From positions 1 to 5,878 of the forward strand of contig JBHGBM010000150.1 of NCBI GenBank assembly GCA_041946965.1: 5,878 bases of DNA, given 5' to 3'. Position 1 is the first letter of the stretch. The number at the start of each line of letters is the position of its first letter. Positions 1 to 5,221 of the stretch are shown here, in pieces. The notes below the pieces were generated by a model. It made no database searches. It had not been told where the DNA came from and saw only the letters and a list, made by a program, of their open reading frames with translations. The position numbers and the translations under genes are program-made. This DNA is from JBHGBM01 sp041946965 (GTDB lineage Bacteria; Acidobacteriota; Terriglobia; Bryobacterales; Bryobacteraceae).

Positions 1-114
1 TCTTGTTGGCCATATTTAGTGGCTACAACACCAAAGCCAAATCAGGCCCACCTCATTCACAGTAAAGGGGTAAGCCTACGAAACCGTCAGGAACTTCGGT
101 CTAGAATAAGAGCA
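1..114. other. AT-richer leader upstream of alr, no gene seen
   Basis: This stretch is clearly poorer in G+C than the racemase gene that follows. It stays open in the racemase frame, but that translation shows no resemblance to alanine racemase N-termini, and stops fall in the other forward frames. I read it as upstream non-coding sequence. No tRNA, repeat or convincing terminator was found. A -10-like hexamer near its right end is listed separately. Confidence 0.5.
103..108 (+). promoter_or_regulatory. possible -10 box of alr
   Basis: TAGAAT matches the sigma-70 -10 consensus at five of six positions and lies six bases before the GTG chosen as the alr start. A transcript starting at the usual distance would begin at or next to that GTG, giving a leaderless mRNA. 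I see no good -35 box at the expected spacing (about 80-85). The call rests on one hexamer. Confidence 0.25.
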
Positions 115-1233
115 GTGTCCTCGCCTCTTTTTCGTTCCTACGTGGTCGTTTCGCGCGATCAGATTGCCCGCAACTACCGCAGCGTGCGCGCGGCGGTCGG
201 CCCCGGCGTAGAAGCGCTCGGGGTGGTGAAGGCCGACGCCTACGGCCACGGCGCCGTGGAAGTTTCGCGCGTGCTGGTGGCCCAGGGCGCGCGCTGGCTC
301 GGCGTCAGCTCGGTGGACGAGGGCGTCACGCTGCGCTCGAACGGCATTGGCGCCCGCATCCTGGTGATGGCCGGCTTTCTGCCGTACGAGCGCGAGGCGC
401 TGGCGGAATATGAGCTCACCCCCGCGGTGCACGAACTCGGCGAGATCGGTGAGCTGGATGCACTGGCGCTCGCCTCCGGCAAGCCTCTCCGTTACCACCT
501 CAAGGTCGACAGCGGCATGCACCGGCTGGGAACGCTGGCGGGTGCGGGCGCGATCGCCGATGCCATCGGCGCCGCCCGGCATGCCCGCTTCGAAGGGCTG
601 ATGACGCACTTCGCGTCGGCCGCGGACTACACCTCGGAGCAGACCGAGGGGCAGACGGCCGCGTTTCACGAGCTGCTGGCCGCGCTCGAGCGCGCCGGCG
701 TGCGTCCGGATCTGGTCCACATGGCCAGCACCAACGCCATCGGGTATGGGCGGCGGGAAACCTGGCACAACATGGTGCGGGCCGGGCACGCCATCTACGG
801 GTATCTCTCGCCGGCCCGGGGCGGCGCGCCGCAACCGGTGATCGACGTGCAGCCGGCGCTCTCCTGGAAAGCGCGGGTGCTGGAAGTCAAAGAAATTCCC
901 GAGGGCGCCCTGGTAGGCTACGGCGGATCGTTCCGCGCGCCGCGGCCCATGCGCATCGCGGTGGTCGGGGCGGGCTACGCGGACGGCGTCTTCCACCGCC
1001 TCTCGAACCGCGGCCGCGTGATCGCCGATGGCAGGGTGGTCCCTATTCTCGGCACGGTCTCCATGGACCTGATCACCATCGACGTGAGCCACACCACGCG
1101 CCTGGCTCGCGGCGGCGAGGTCACGCTGCTCGGCCAGGAGGATGAAGCGCGGCTCGACGCGCAGCAGATCGCGCGCGTGGCGGGCACCATCTCCTACAAC
1201 ATCCTCTGCAACATCAGCGCGCGCGTGCGCCGC
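115..1233 (+). CDS. alr: alanine racemase (PLP-dependent), 3' end broken
   Basis: Alanine racemase interconverts L- and D-alanine with pyridoxal phosphate in the cytoplasm and supplies D-Ala for peptidoglycan. The N-terminal TIM-barrel carries the PLP-lysine motif VVKADAYGHG. The C-terminal beta domain has the catalytic-tyrosine motif GYADG and the GTVSMD motif. I chose GTG 115 because it gives a short normal N-terminus (MSSPLFRSY) and puts the PLP lysine at residue 39, the family's usual number; the tyrosine is then about residue 288. The upstream GTG at 19 would add 32 unrelated residues. No good Shine-Dalgarno is seen. About 373 residues are recognisable, close to full length, ending in CNISARVRR. 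No stop follows: the frame runs on through the antisense of ligD to a TAG at 2296-2298. The family identity is certain; the 3' end given is my estimate of where homology stops. Confidence 0.93.
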
Positions 1234-1238
1234 GCCCA
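1225..1238. other. junction where alr and ligD are both truncated
   Basis: Racemase similarity on the plus strand ends here after CNISARVRR. Ligase similarity on the minus strand ends here after GGLIWVG. Each frame then continues into the antisense of the other gene without reaching its own stop codon. The joint lies in an alternating GC run at about 1216-1236, a sequence prone to rearrangement or misassembly. Homology stops on both sides within roughly ten bases. That is the signature of a deletion/rearrangement breakpoint or a chimeric contig joint, not of two genes simply overlapping. Confidence 0.8.
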
Positions 1239-1926
1239 CCCAGATCAATCCTCCCTCGCGACGCGCTCCGAGCACCAGCGCGCCGAAATAGTCGCGCTCC
1301 CCCTGGGTGAAGCCGCAGATGAGGAACTCCTCCTCCGTCACCAGCTTGACCTTGAGCCATTCGCGGCCGCGGCGGGATTGGTAGCCGCTATCGAGGCGCT
1401 TGGCCACGATGCCCTCCAGACCCATCTCCGCGGCGGCTTCCAGCAGCTCCTCGCCGCCGGTGAAGTGCTCGGAGAGGCGCACGCGCTCGCCGGGCGCGGC
1501 CACCGCCGCGAGCGCCCGCTTGCGTCCGGCGAGTTCGACCTTGCGCAGGTCGTAGCCGTCCAGGTAGATCAGGTCGAACAGGTAGAGGGTGGCCGGACGC
1601 GAGCGGGCCATGCGGGCGATACCGGCGGCATCCGCCGCGCCGATGCGCTGCTGGATCAGTTCGAAGCGGCTCACGCCGCGCTCGTCGAGCACCACGATTT
1701 CGCCATCCAGAATCGCCTGCTCCGCGCGCAGGTAGTGCGGCAACACCGTCAGTTCGGGGTATTGGAGCTCGCAGCGATTGCCGTTGCGCGACAGGATGCG
1801 CAGGGTCCCGCTCTCGACAAAGCACAGGGCGCGTACGCCGTCCCACTTGATTTCGTAGATCCAGCCGTCACCGGCGGGCGGGCGCGCGGCGAGCGTGGCC
1901 TGCATGGGCGCGATGGATTCCGGCAT
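1234..1926 (-). CDS. ligD: LigD ATP-dependent DNA ligase domain, C-terminally truncated
   Basis: This is the nucleotidyltransferase core of the NHEJ ligase LigD, which seals breaks held by Ku. Counting from ATG 1926, motif I is KWDG with the adenylated lysine at residue 27. Motif III is in LYLFDLIYLDG (114-124), motif IV in EGIVAKRLD (171-179) and motif V is WLKVK (190-194). The OB-fold begins (FLICGFTQGERDYFGALVLG), but recognisable sequence stops at GGLIWVG (residue 231). Most of the OB-fold, motif VI and any polymerase domain are absent. The frame runs on to about position 76 as antisense of alr. ATG 1926 lacks a well-placed Shine-Dalgarno, and the codons before it in this frame read as LigD linker, so this piece is best seen as the continuation of the phosphoesterase gene after a frameshift. 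As it stands the ligase is unlikely to complete nick sealing. Confidence 0.88.
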
Positions 1927-1945
1927 GGGCGCGCGTTGTGCGCCC
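1927..1945 (-). other. hairpin immediately before the ligase-domain ATG
   Basis: A perfect 6-bp inverted repeat, GGGCGC and GCGCCC, encloses a 7-base loop. On the ligD coding strand it lies between the phosphoesterase TGA (1949-1947) and the ATG at 1926. In RNA it would cover the region where a ribosome binding site would have to be. It is not followed by a U-tract, so a terminator is unlikely. Confidence 0.45.
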
Positions 1946-1946
1946 T

Positions 1947-2585
1947 TCAGGCTTGCGGGGTCGAACGTGCGGTTTGTTTTTTTTTAGGCGCGGCGGCCCG
2001 CCTGGCGCGGGCGGGCAGACCCTGGGCGATCTCCTCCTGGGTCCGGCCGGTGAGCACGCTCGAGGCGTGCTCCTCCGGGTTCCAGCCCTCCACGGCGAAC
2101 TCGTCGCGCTTCTTGAGCAGCAGCCACTCGTTGCCCTTTCCGCGGTTCTTCATGCGCACCAGGGCGAAGGAGCCGTGGAGCTTCTTTCCGTGCAGGCGGA
2201 ACTTCAAATCGCCGCGCTCGTATTGCTCCCGGGCGGGGGTGTCGCCGAGCGCCTCGAACGTGCCGCGGTCCCACAGCATGACGCTGCCCGCGCCGTAGTT
2301 GCCGGGCGGGATGTTGCCCTCGAAGCTGCCGTACTCGAGCGGGTGGTCCTCCACGTGGGCGGCAAAGTGCTTGAGGGAGGGATCGAGGGTGGGCCCCTTC
2401 GGCACCGCCCACGATTTGAGCGTGCCGTCCACCTCCAGCCGGAAATCGTAGTGCAGCCGGCTGGCGTGGTGCCGCTGCACGCAGAAGTAGGGCAGGTCCT
2501 GGGCGCGCTTGCGCGGCGCGCGCGGCGGTCCCGGCTCCGGAGTGTTAGCGAAATTACGCTTTCGGGCGTATTCTTCGAGCGCCAT
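1947..2585 (-). CDS. ligD: LigD N-terminal 3'-phosphoesterase domain
   Basis: This is the end-healing domain of LigD, which removes 3'-phosphate and 3'-terminal ribonucleotide ends before ligation. ATG 2585 gives 212 residues, MALEEYARKRNF onward. It has an AGGA Shine-Dalgarno six or seven bases upstream; the in-frame ATG at 2621 lacks this and adds 12 unrelated residues. The family core is present: RHHASRLHYDFRLE with His39, His45, Asp47 and Arg49, then HVEDHPLEY with His81 and Tyr85. These match the catalytic/metal residues H42, H48, D50, R52, H84 and Y88 of Pseudomonas aeruginosa LigD at a constant offset of three. The tail is basic (APKKKQTAR) and ends at a TGA shortly after a run of nine A's. 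The ligase domain follows in the -1 frame. Domain order PE-LIG is the Pseudomonas-type arrangement, where a polymerase domain would normally come last. The gene is divergent from ku. Confidence 0.9.
   Translation of the reverse strand: MALEEYARKRNFANTPEPGPPRAPRKRAQDLPYFCVQRHHASRLHYDFRLEVDGTLKSWAVPKGPTLDPSLKHFAAHVEDHPLEYGSFEGNIPPGNYGAGSVMLWDRGTFEALGDTPAREQYERGDLKFRLHGKKLHGSFALVRMKNRGKGNEWLLLKKRDEFAVEGWNPEEHASSVLTGRTQEEIAQGLPARARRAAAPKKKQTARSTPQA
1977..1985 (-). other. A9 homopolymer joining two LigD frames
   Basis: Nine T's on the plus strand read as AAA AAA AAA (Lys-Lys-Lys) in the phosphoesterase frame. In that frame a TGA follows 21 bases after the run. In the -1 frame the codons after the run read FDPASLKGAQRAPMPES, a typical LigD linker, straight into the ligase domain. 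One extra A (A10), or a -1 slip on A AAA AAA, would join both domains into one protein. This may be a mutation, a sequencing error or a functional slip site. Confidence 0.75.
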
Positions 2586-2648
2586 GCCAGTTCCTATTGT
2601 CCGGCATCGCGGGTCCCGCATCGAATGGAAAGGTAAGGGACATCACGC
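2586..2648. promoter_or_regulatory. shared divergent ligD/ku control region
   Basis: Only 63 bp separate the ATG of ligD (2585, minus) from the ATG of ku (2649, plus), so both promoters and any operator must lie here or inside the genes. It contains both ribosome binding sites: AGGA for ligD read on the minus strand, and AAGGGA about eight bases before ku. A palindrome, GCGGG-T-CCCGC, lies at 2609-2619, flanked by a direct repeat GCATCG (2604-2609 and 2617-2622). I see no convincing -35/-10 pair on either strand. Confidence 0.5.
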
Positions 2649-3497
2649 ATGGCTACTACGGTCTGGAAAGGCCATCTCACATTCGGCCTGGTTTCGTTTC
2701 CCGTGCGCCTCTCGAGCGCCGCGCGCGGGGCCGCCATCAGCTTCAACCTGCTGCACGGGAAGGATCACTCCCGCATCAAGCAGGTGGTCTACTGCCAGAC
2801 CGAGGATAAGCCGGTTCCGCGCAGCGAGCTGGTCAAGGGATACGAGTACGAGAAGGACCACTACGTGGAAGTGTCGGACGAGGATATCAAGAAAGTCGCA
2901 CCGAAGACCGCGCGCGTGATGGAAATCCAGGAATTCGTCAAGGGCGAGGAAGTCGATCCGATCTTCCTGGAAAGCTCGTACTACATGGCTCCGGACGAAG
3001 GCGGCGAGAAGCCTTACGCGCTGCTGTTCGAAGCCCTGCGGCAATCGGCCTACTACGGCGTCGCCAAGGTCTCCATGCAGAACCGGGAGCACGTGGTCAT
3101 CCTGCGTCCGTCGCGGCGCGGGATCATGCTGCACACCATGTACTACGTGGACGAAGTCAGGCAGGTCCAGGAGTTCCGCACCGATGCCAACCTGGTGCGC
3201 GAGAAGGAGTTGGACCTCGCCAAGACGCTGATCGCGGCGCTGGCGGCCAGATTCGAACCCGAGAAGTACCACGATACGTACCGCGAGAACCTCCGGAAGA
3301 TGATCGAAGACAAGATTCAGGGGCGGCAGGTGGTGGAAACCCCGGCGCCGCAGGCAGCTCCGGTGGTGGACATCATGGAGGCGCTCAAGCGCAGCCTGGC
3401 GGAGCGCAAGAAGCCGGTACAAACGGCCGCCACCGCCAGCGGCGCAAGCCAGACCGCGCCGGCGCCCCGGAAGGCGGCCCGGCGGCGGAGCGCTTAA
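2649..3497 (+). CDS. ku: Ku, NHEJ DNA-end-binding protein
   Basis: Bacterial Ku is a homodimer that threads onto double-strand DNA ends and recruits LigD for non-homologous end joining. The 282-residue length is normal for the family. The N-terminus MATTVWKGHLTFGLVSFPVRL is the classic bacterial Ku start. Core stretches such as YCQTEDKPVPRSELVKGYEYEK, the SYYMAPDEGGEKPYALL region and EKELDLAKTLIAAL are all intact, so the ring-forming core looks complete. The tail after about residue 235 is Ala/Pro/Lys/Arg-rich (ending APRKAARRRSA), as in the variable basic C-terminus that contacts DNA and LigD. ATG 2649 has AAGGGA at good spacing. Divergent placement beside ligD is the usual functional pairing. 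I see no defect in this gene. Confidence 0.96.
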   Translation: MATTVWKGHLTFGLVSFPVRLSSAARGAAISFNLLHGKDHSRIKQVVYCQTEDKPVPRSELVKGYEYEKDHYVEVSDEDIKKVAPKTARVMEIQEFVKGEEVDPIFLESSYYMAPDEGGEKPYALLFEALRQSAYYGVAKVSMQNREHVVILRPSRRGIMLHTMYYVDEVRQVQEFRTDANLVREKELDLAKTLIAALAARFEPEKYHDTYRENLRKMIEDKIQGRQVVETPAPQAAPVVDIMEALKRSLAERKKPVQTAATASGASQTAPAPRKAARRRSA

Positions 3498-3505
3498 GCA
3501 AGGGC

Positions 3506-3521
3506 GCGGCCGGTTGGCCGC
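3506..3521 (+). terminator. GC hairpin after ku, possible weak terminator
   Basis: A perfect inverted repeat, GCGGCC-ggtt-GGCCGC, gives a 6-bp stem with a 4-base loop starting eight bases after the ku stop codon. No run of T's follows, so as an intrinsic terminator it would be weak. It may instead protect the 3' end of the transcript. Confidence 0.4.
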
Positions 3522-3640
3522 AGCGGACTCCGAGCACAGTTCGGCACTTCGGGCAGCTTGCGGCTCCCTCGGTATCAAAGCGCTCTGTCCAATTCAGACC
3601 GGTACCGTGCTAAGACAGATGGGTCACTGGATGCCCCTCC

Positions 3641-3651
3641 TGTGCTATCCT
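3641..3651 (+). promoter_or_regulatory. possible extended -10 promoter of the TA pair
   Basis: The sequence TGTGCTATCCT contains TGC directly before TATCCT, which fits an extended -10 element (TGnTATAAT). A recognisable -35 is missing at the expected distance, which extended -10 promoters tolerate. It lies about 80 bases upstream of the toxin start and is the best promoter candidate in the gap. Confidence 0.35.
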
Positions 3652-3732
3652 GGACTTTGGGAAAGAGGCGGACCGGCAGACCGCTAGTTCGAAAGGTCGT
3701 CGACGATACGATCTATCTGAAGCGGCCGCGGC

Positions 3733-4002
3733 GTGGAGGAATGCTCAAGTGAAGAAGTCTGGCAGGACCAGGATGGGCAGGTCGTCAAGTACAGCCTCGC
3801 GTACGTCAACACCGCGATCTGCGGGGCGGACAACGGGAGGGTGCTCGGGTACGACAACACCCACGACCACCATCATCGGCACTTCATGGGGAAGCAGGAA
3901 TCGTTCGAGTTCACCGGATACGAGGCGTTGGCCAGGCGGTTCTATGATGAGGTCCGCGATCTCTGGAGGAACGAAGATGAAGAACGCCGGGAAACCTACT
4001 AA
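3733..4002 (+). CDS. TumE-like toxin of a toxin-antitoxin pair
   Basis: The 89-residue product resembles the TumE (DUF6516-type) toxin family. It has the strand VVKYSLAYVN (residues 17-26) and the signature NGRVLGYDN followed by a His cluster, HDHHHRH (44-50). The family's C-terminal pattern FEFTGYEALARRFYDEVRDL is also present. How TumE toxins act is not something I can derive from the sequence. The start is uncertain. GTG 3733 is the only start codon in this frame after a TGA at 3718, but it lacks a clear Shine-Dalgarno. A strong GGAGGA (3735-3740) lies inside the frame and is perfectly spaced for GTG 3749, which is in a different frame. One lost base near 3752-3756 would explain this. The 3' end overlaps the next gene by 26 bases, indicating translational coupling with its likely antitoxin. 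Confidence 0.7.
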   Translation: MEECSSEEVWQDQDGQVVKYSLAYVNTAICGADNGRVLGYDNTHDHHHRHFMGKQESFEFTGYEALARRFYDEVRDLWRNEDEERRETY

Positions 4003-4381
4003 GAAGACAGCGCCGCGTGTGACGGTCTCGTCTGGACCGGTCGAGGCGTTTATCGGGAGATCGCTCGAACGCGCTCGAAAGCTGGATCGTGGCGAAGGAC
4101 TTCCATCTGAGGTCACGATGACGTTCGAGGATCCGGCCGACCTGGTCCGGGTGCTGTCGGCGGAGCGAGTGCGGCTCATACATGCGGTCCGCGAAAAGCC
4201 GGCGCCGGTTTCAGAACTCGCAGCGACGCTCCGGCGGGACCGGAAAGCAGTCAAGCGGGATGTGACCCTCCTCGAGTCTTTCGGTTTGGTCAATGCTCGT
4301 GAGGAGATCAATCCCGGCCACGGCCGAAGAAGGATCATTGAGCCTCTGGCTGCGAAGTACCGACTCGTCGCGGCAATCTGA
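3977..4381 (+). CDS. winged-helix DNA-binding protein, likely TumE-partner antitoxin
   Basis: The 134-residue protein has a basic N-terminus (MKNAGKPTKK) and a central linker. A winged helix-turn-helix covers roughly residues 58-124: LVRVLSAERVRLIHAVREK (helix 1), PAPVSELAATL (helix 2), RDRKAVKRDVTLLESFGLV (recognition helix and following), then a wing with NPGHGRRRIIEPL. This matches the MarR/ArsR-like HVO_A0114-type regulators commonly encoded next to TumE-like toxins. ATG 3977 has a very strong GGAGGA six bases upstream and lies inside the 3' end of the toxin gene. The expected role is to neutralise the toxin and repress the pair's promoter; that is inferred from fold and position. The reading frame extends upstream to 3749, but that part is the shadow of the toxin gene. 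Confidence 0.78.
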   Translation: MKNAGKPTKKTAPRVTVSSGPVEAFIGRSLERARKLDRGEGLPSEVTMTFEDPADLVRVLSAERVRLIHAVREKPAPVSELAATLRRDRKAVKRDVTLLESFGLVNAREEINPGHGRRRIIEPLAAKYRLVAAI

Positions 4382-4385
4382 TCGT

Positions 4386-4415
4386 TGGACAATCCCTTTC
4401 CCGATCTGGTATTCT
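4386..4415 (+). promoter_or_regulatory. possible sigma-70 promoter for the Tudor/cold-shock unit
   Basis: TGGACA (4386-4391) and TATTCT (4410-4415) are separated by 18 bases. The -35 matches consensus at five of six positions and the -10 at four of six. Transcription would start near 4422, leaving a leader of about 100 bases before the ATG at 4521. The local drop in GC supports a promoter. Confidence 0.4.
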
Positions 4416-4520
4416 AAATGCAGGGACCTTCGTGGAGTTCTCTGTCCGCATTTTGCCGCCGCCGCCATTCGCCCCTCATTCCCGCAATCAAACCCGCAAA
4501 AGGAGTTCAGCTTAACAAAT

Positions 4521-4754
4521 ATGGCATCCAACGGCTATTCCCAAGGCGCTCAAGTCGAGCACTCGAAATTCGGGTTGGGAACCGTGCTGTCCAGCAATGA
4601 CGAACGCATTGTGATCAAATTCGACGATCACGGCGAGAAGAAGTTCGTTACCCATCTTGTGGTCGGGCAATTGAAGAAGAGCGACCGCCAACCGCCGGTC
4701 GAGAAGAAGACGAGGGCCCGGAGGGCGAAGGCCGCCGCTCCGGTCACCGCGTAG
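4521..4754 (+). CDS. small Tudor-like (PcrA/UvrD C-terminal-like) protein
   Basis: The 77-residue product is almost entirely one small domain (residues 6-52) with the pattern G-x2-V-x-H-x2-FG-x-G-x-V, then IVIKFDDHGEKKF and a closing LKK. This is the pattern of the Tudor-like domain found at the C-terminus of PcrA/UvrD helicases, where it contacts RNA polymerase, here as a stand-alone protein. The tail (KKTRARRAKAAAP) is strongly basic and probably binds nucleic acid. Start ATG 4521 is the only suitable one. An AGGAG (4501-4505) is present but 15 bases away, an unusually long spacing. The next gene begins 18 bases after the stop, so the two are likely co-transcribed. The fold assignment is by pattern and the function is unknown. 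Confidence 0.72.
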   Translation: MASNGYSQGAQVEHSKFGLGTVLSSNDERIVIKFDDHGEKKFVTHLVVGQLKKSDRQPPVEKKTRARRAKAAAPVTA

Positions 4755-4772
4755 CGATCGAGGGAATTGCTC

Positions 4773-5192
4773 TTGAACGCCCGACAAAAACGTTTGTTCG
4801 AAGAAGCCCGGAAGCGCAATCCGGAGCTGAAGGTTCCGTCCGACGTGCCAGCCGTTTCGGATTGGAGTGAAGCCGACCTCGCCCTGATCAAGCAGGGCGT
4901 TGGAGACAAGACCGCGCGCAACTCGACCGGCGGCGGCGAAGGCGCGCCGGAAGACCAGGAGGGCTTCGCCGCCGGCGAGCAGAGCGGGTGGGTGGTCACC
5001 TATTTCGATGCCAAAGGCTTCGGCTTTCTCCGCCCCGACGATGGCGGCCGAGACATATTCTTCCACATCTCACGCCTGGTTGACGGCGACGCCACGCAAC
5101 TGAAACCCGGCACGCGCGTGCTTTACGAATTAGGCATGGACCGCACCGGGAAGATGGCCGCTTCCAGCGTCCGAGTCGCGCCGGCGTCTTAG
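4773..5192 (+). CDS. cold-shock-domain protein with N-terminal extension
   Basis: The C-terminal half (residues 72-136 of 139) is a cold-shock domain with RNP1 KGFGFLRP (81-88) and RNP2 DIFFHIS (94-100), so single-stranded RNA/DNA binding is expected. The first 70 residues are an added segment: a charged helix (MNARQKRLFEEARKRNPELK), a short acidic/hydrophobic stretch (WSEADLALIKQG) and a Gly/Glu-rich linker. Classic cold-shock proteins are about 70 residues, so this is a two-part protein. I prefer TTG 4773 over the in-frame TTG 4767 because AGGGA (4761-4765) is seven bases from 4773. It follows the Tudor-like gene by 18 bases and probably shares its transcript. What it regulates is unknown. 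Confidence 0.82.
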   Translation: MNARQKRLFEEARKRNPELKVPSDVPAVSDWSEADLALIKQGVGDKTARNSTGGGEGAPEDQEGFAAGEQSGWVVTYFDAKGFGFLRPDDGGRDIFFHISRLVDGDATQLKPGTRVLYELGMDRTGKMAASSVRVAPAS

Positions 5193-5203
5193 AGCGCGCC
5201 GGC
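5180..5203 (+). terminator. GC hairpin over the cold-shock gene stop
   Basis: GCCGGCG (5180-5186) and CGCCGGC (5197-5203) form a perfect 7-bp stem with a 10-base loop that contains the TAG stop codon. Only short pyrimidine sequence follows, not a T-run, so termination strength is uncertain. It sits between this unit and the ffh promoter. Confidence 0.4.
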
Positions 5204-5215
5204 TTCCCGCCCATG

Positions 5216-5221
5216 TATAAT
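5216..5221 (+). promoter_or_regulatory. -10 box of the ffh promoter
   Basis: A perfect TATAAT stands in otherwise GC-rich sequence, 59 bases before the ffh start codon. TG lies directly upstream of it. No good -35 box is visible at 16-19 bases. Transcription would begin near 5228, inside or next to the inverted repeat at 5222-5243. Confidence 0.55.

Larger units (their letters stand above)
3498..3732. other. intergenic region between ku and the TA pair
   Basis: This 235-bp gap holds a GC hairpin just after the ku stop, a possible extended -10 element near 3643-3651, and, on the minus strand around 3573-3600, a short sequence resembling a tRNA D-arm. A 64-codon open frame here lacks any recognisable protein signature and I do not call it a gene. 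Confidence 0.5.

Noticed and set aside
76..1233. Minus-strand continuation of the ligase frame after residue 231
   Set aside because: It is the antisense of alr, has no OB-fold or polymerase motifs, and its His/Arg/Ala-rich composition is typical of shadow frames in GC-rich DNA.
19..2298. A 759-codon plus-strand frame as one long racemase protein
   Set aside because: Only about residues 33-405 of it look like alanine racemase. The rest is the exact antisense of the ligD ligase and phosphoesterase coding sequence, so it is not a real extra domain.
1938..2636. A 232-codon plus-strand frame opposite the phosphoesterase
   Set aside because: The opposite strand encodes a protein with all catalytic residues of LigD phosphoesterase; this frame shows no recognisable family.
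2643..3578. A 311-codon minus-strand frame opposite ku
   Set aside because: It lies wholly opposite an intact, well-conserved ku and has low-complexity shadow composition.
3533..3612. A complete tRNA gene on the minus strand
   Set aside because: The D-arm-like part is good, but there is no T-loop (TTCGA), the anticodon stem pairs badly, and the total length is short; kept only as a possible remnant.
3558..3752. A 64-codon frame between ku and the TA pair
   Set aside because: It has no recognisable motif and no convincing ribosome binding site, and it overlaps the probable promoter and the toxin start region.
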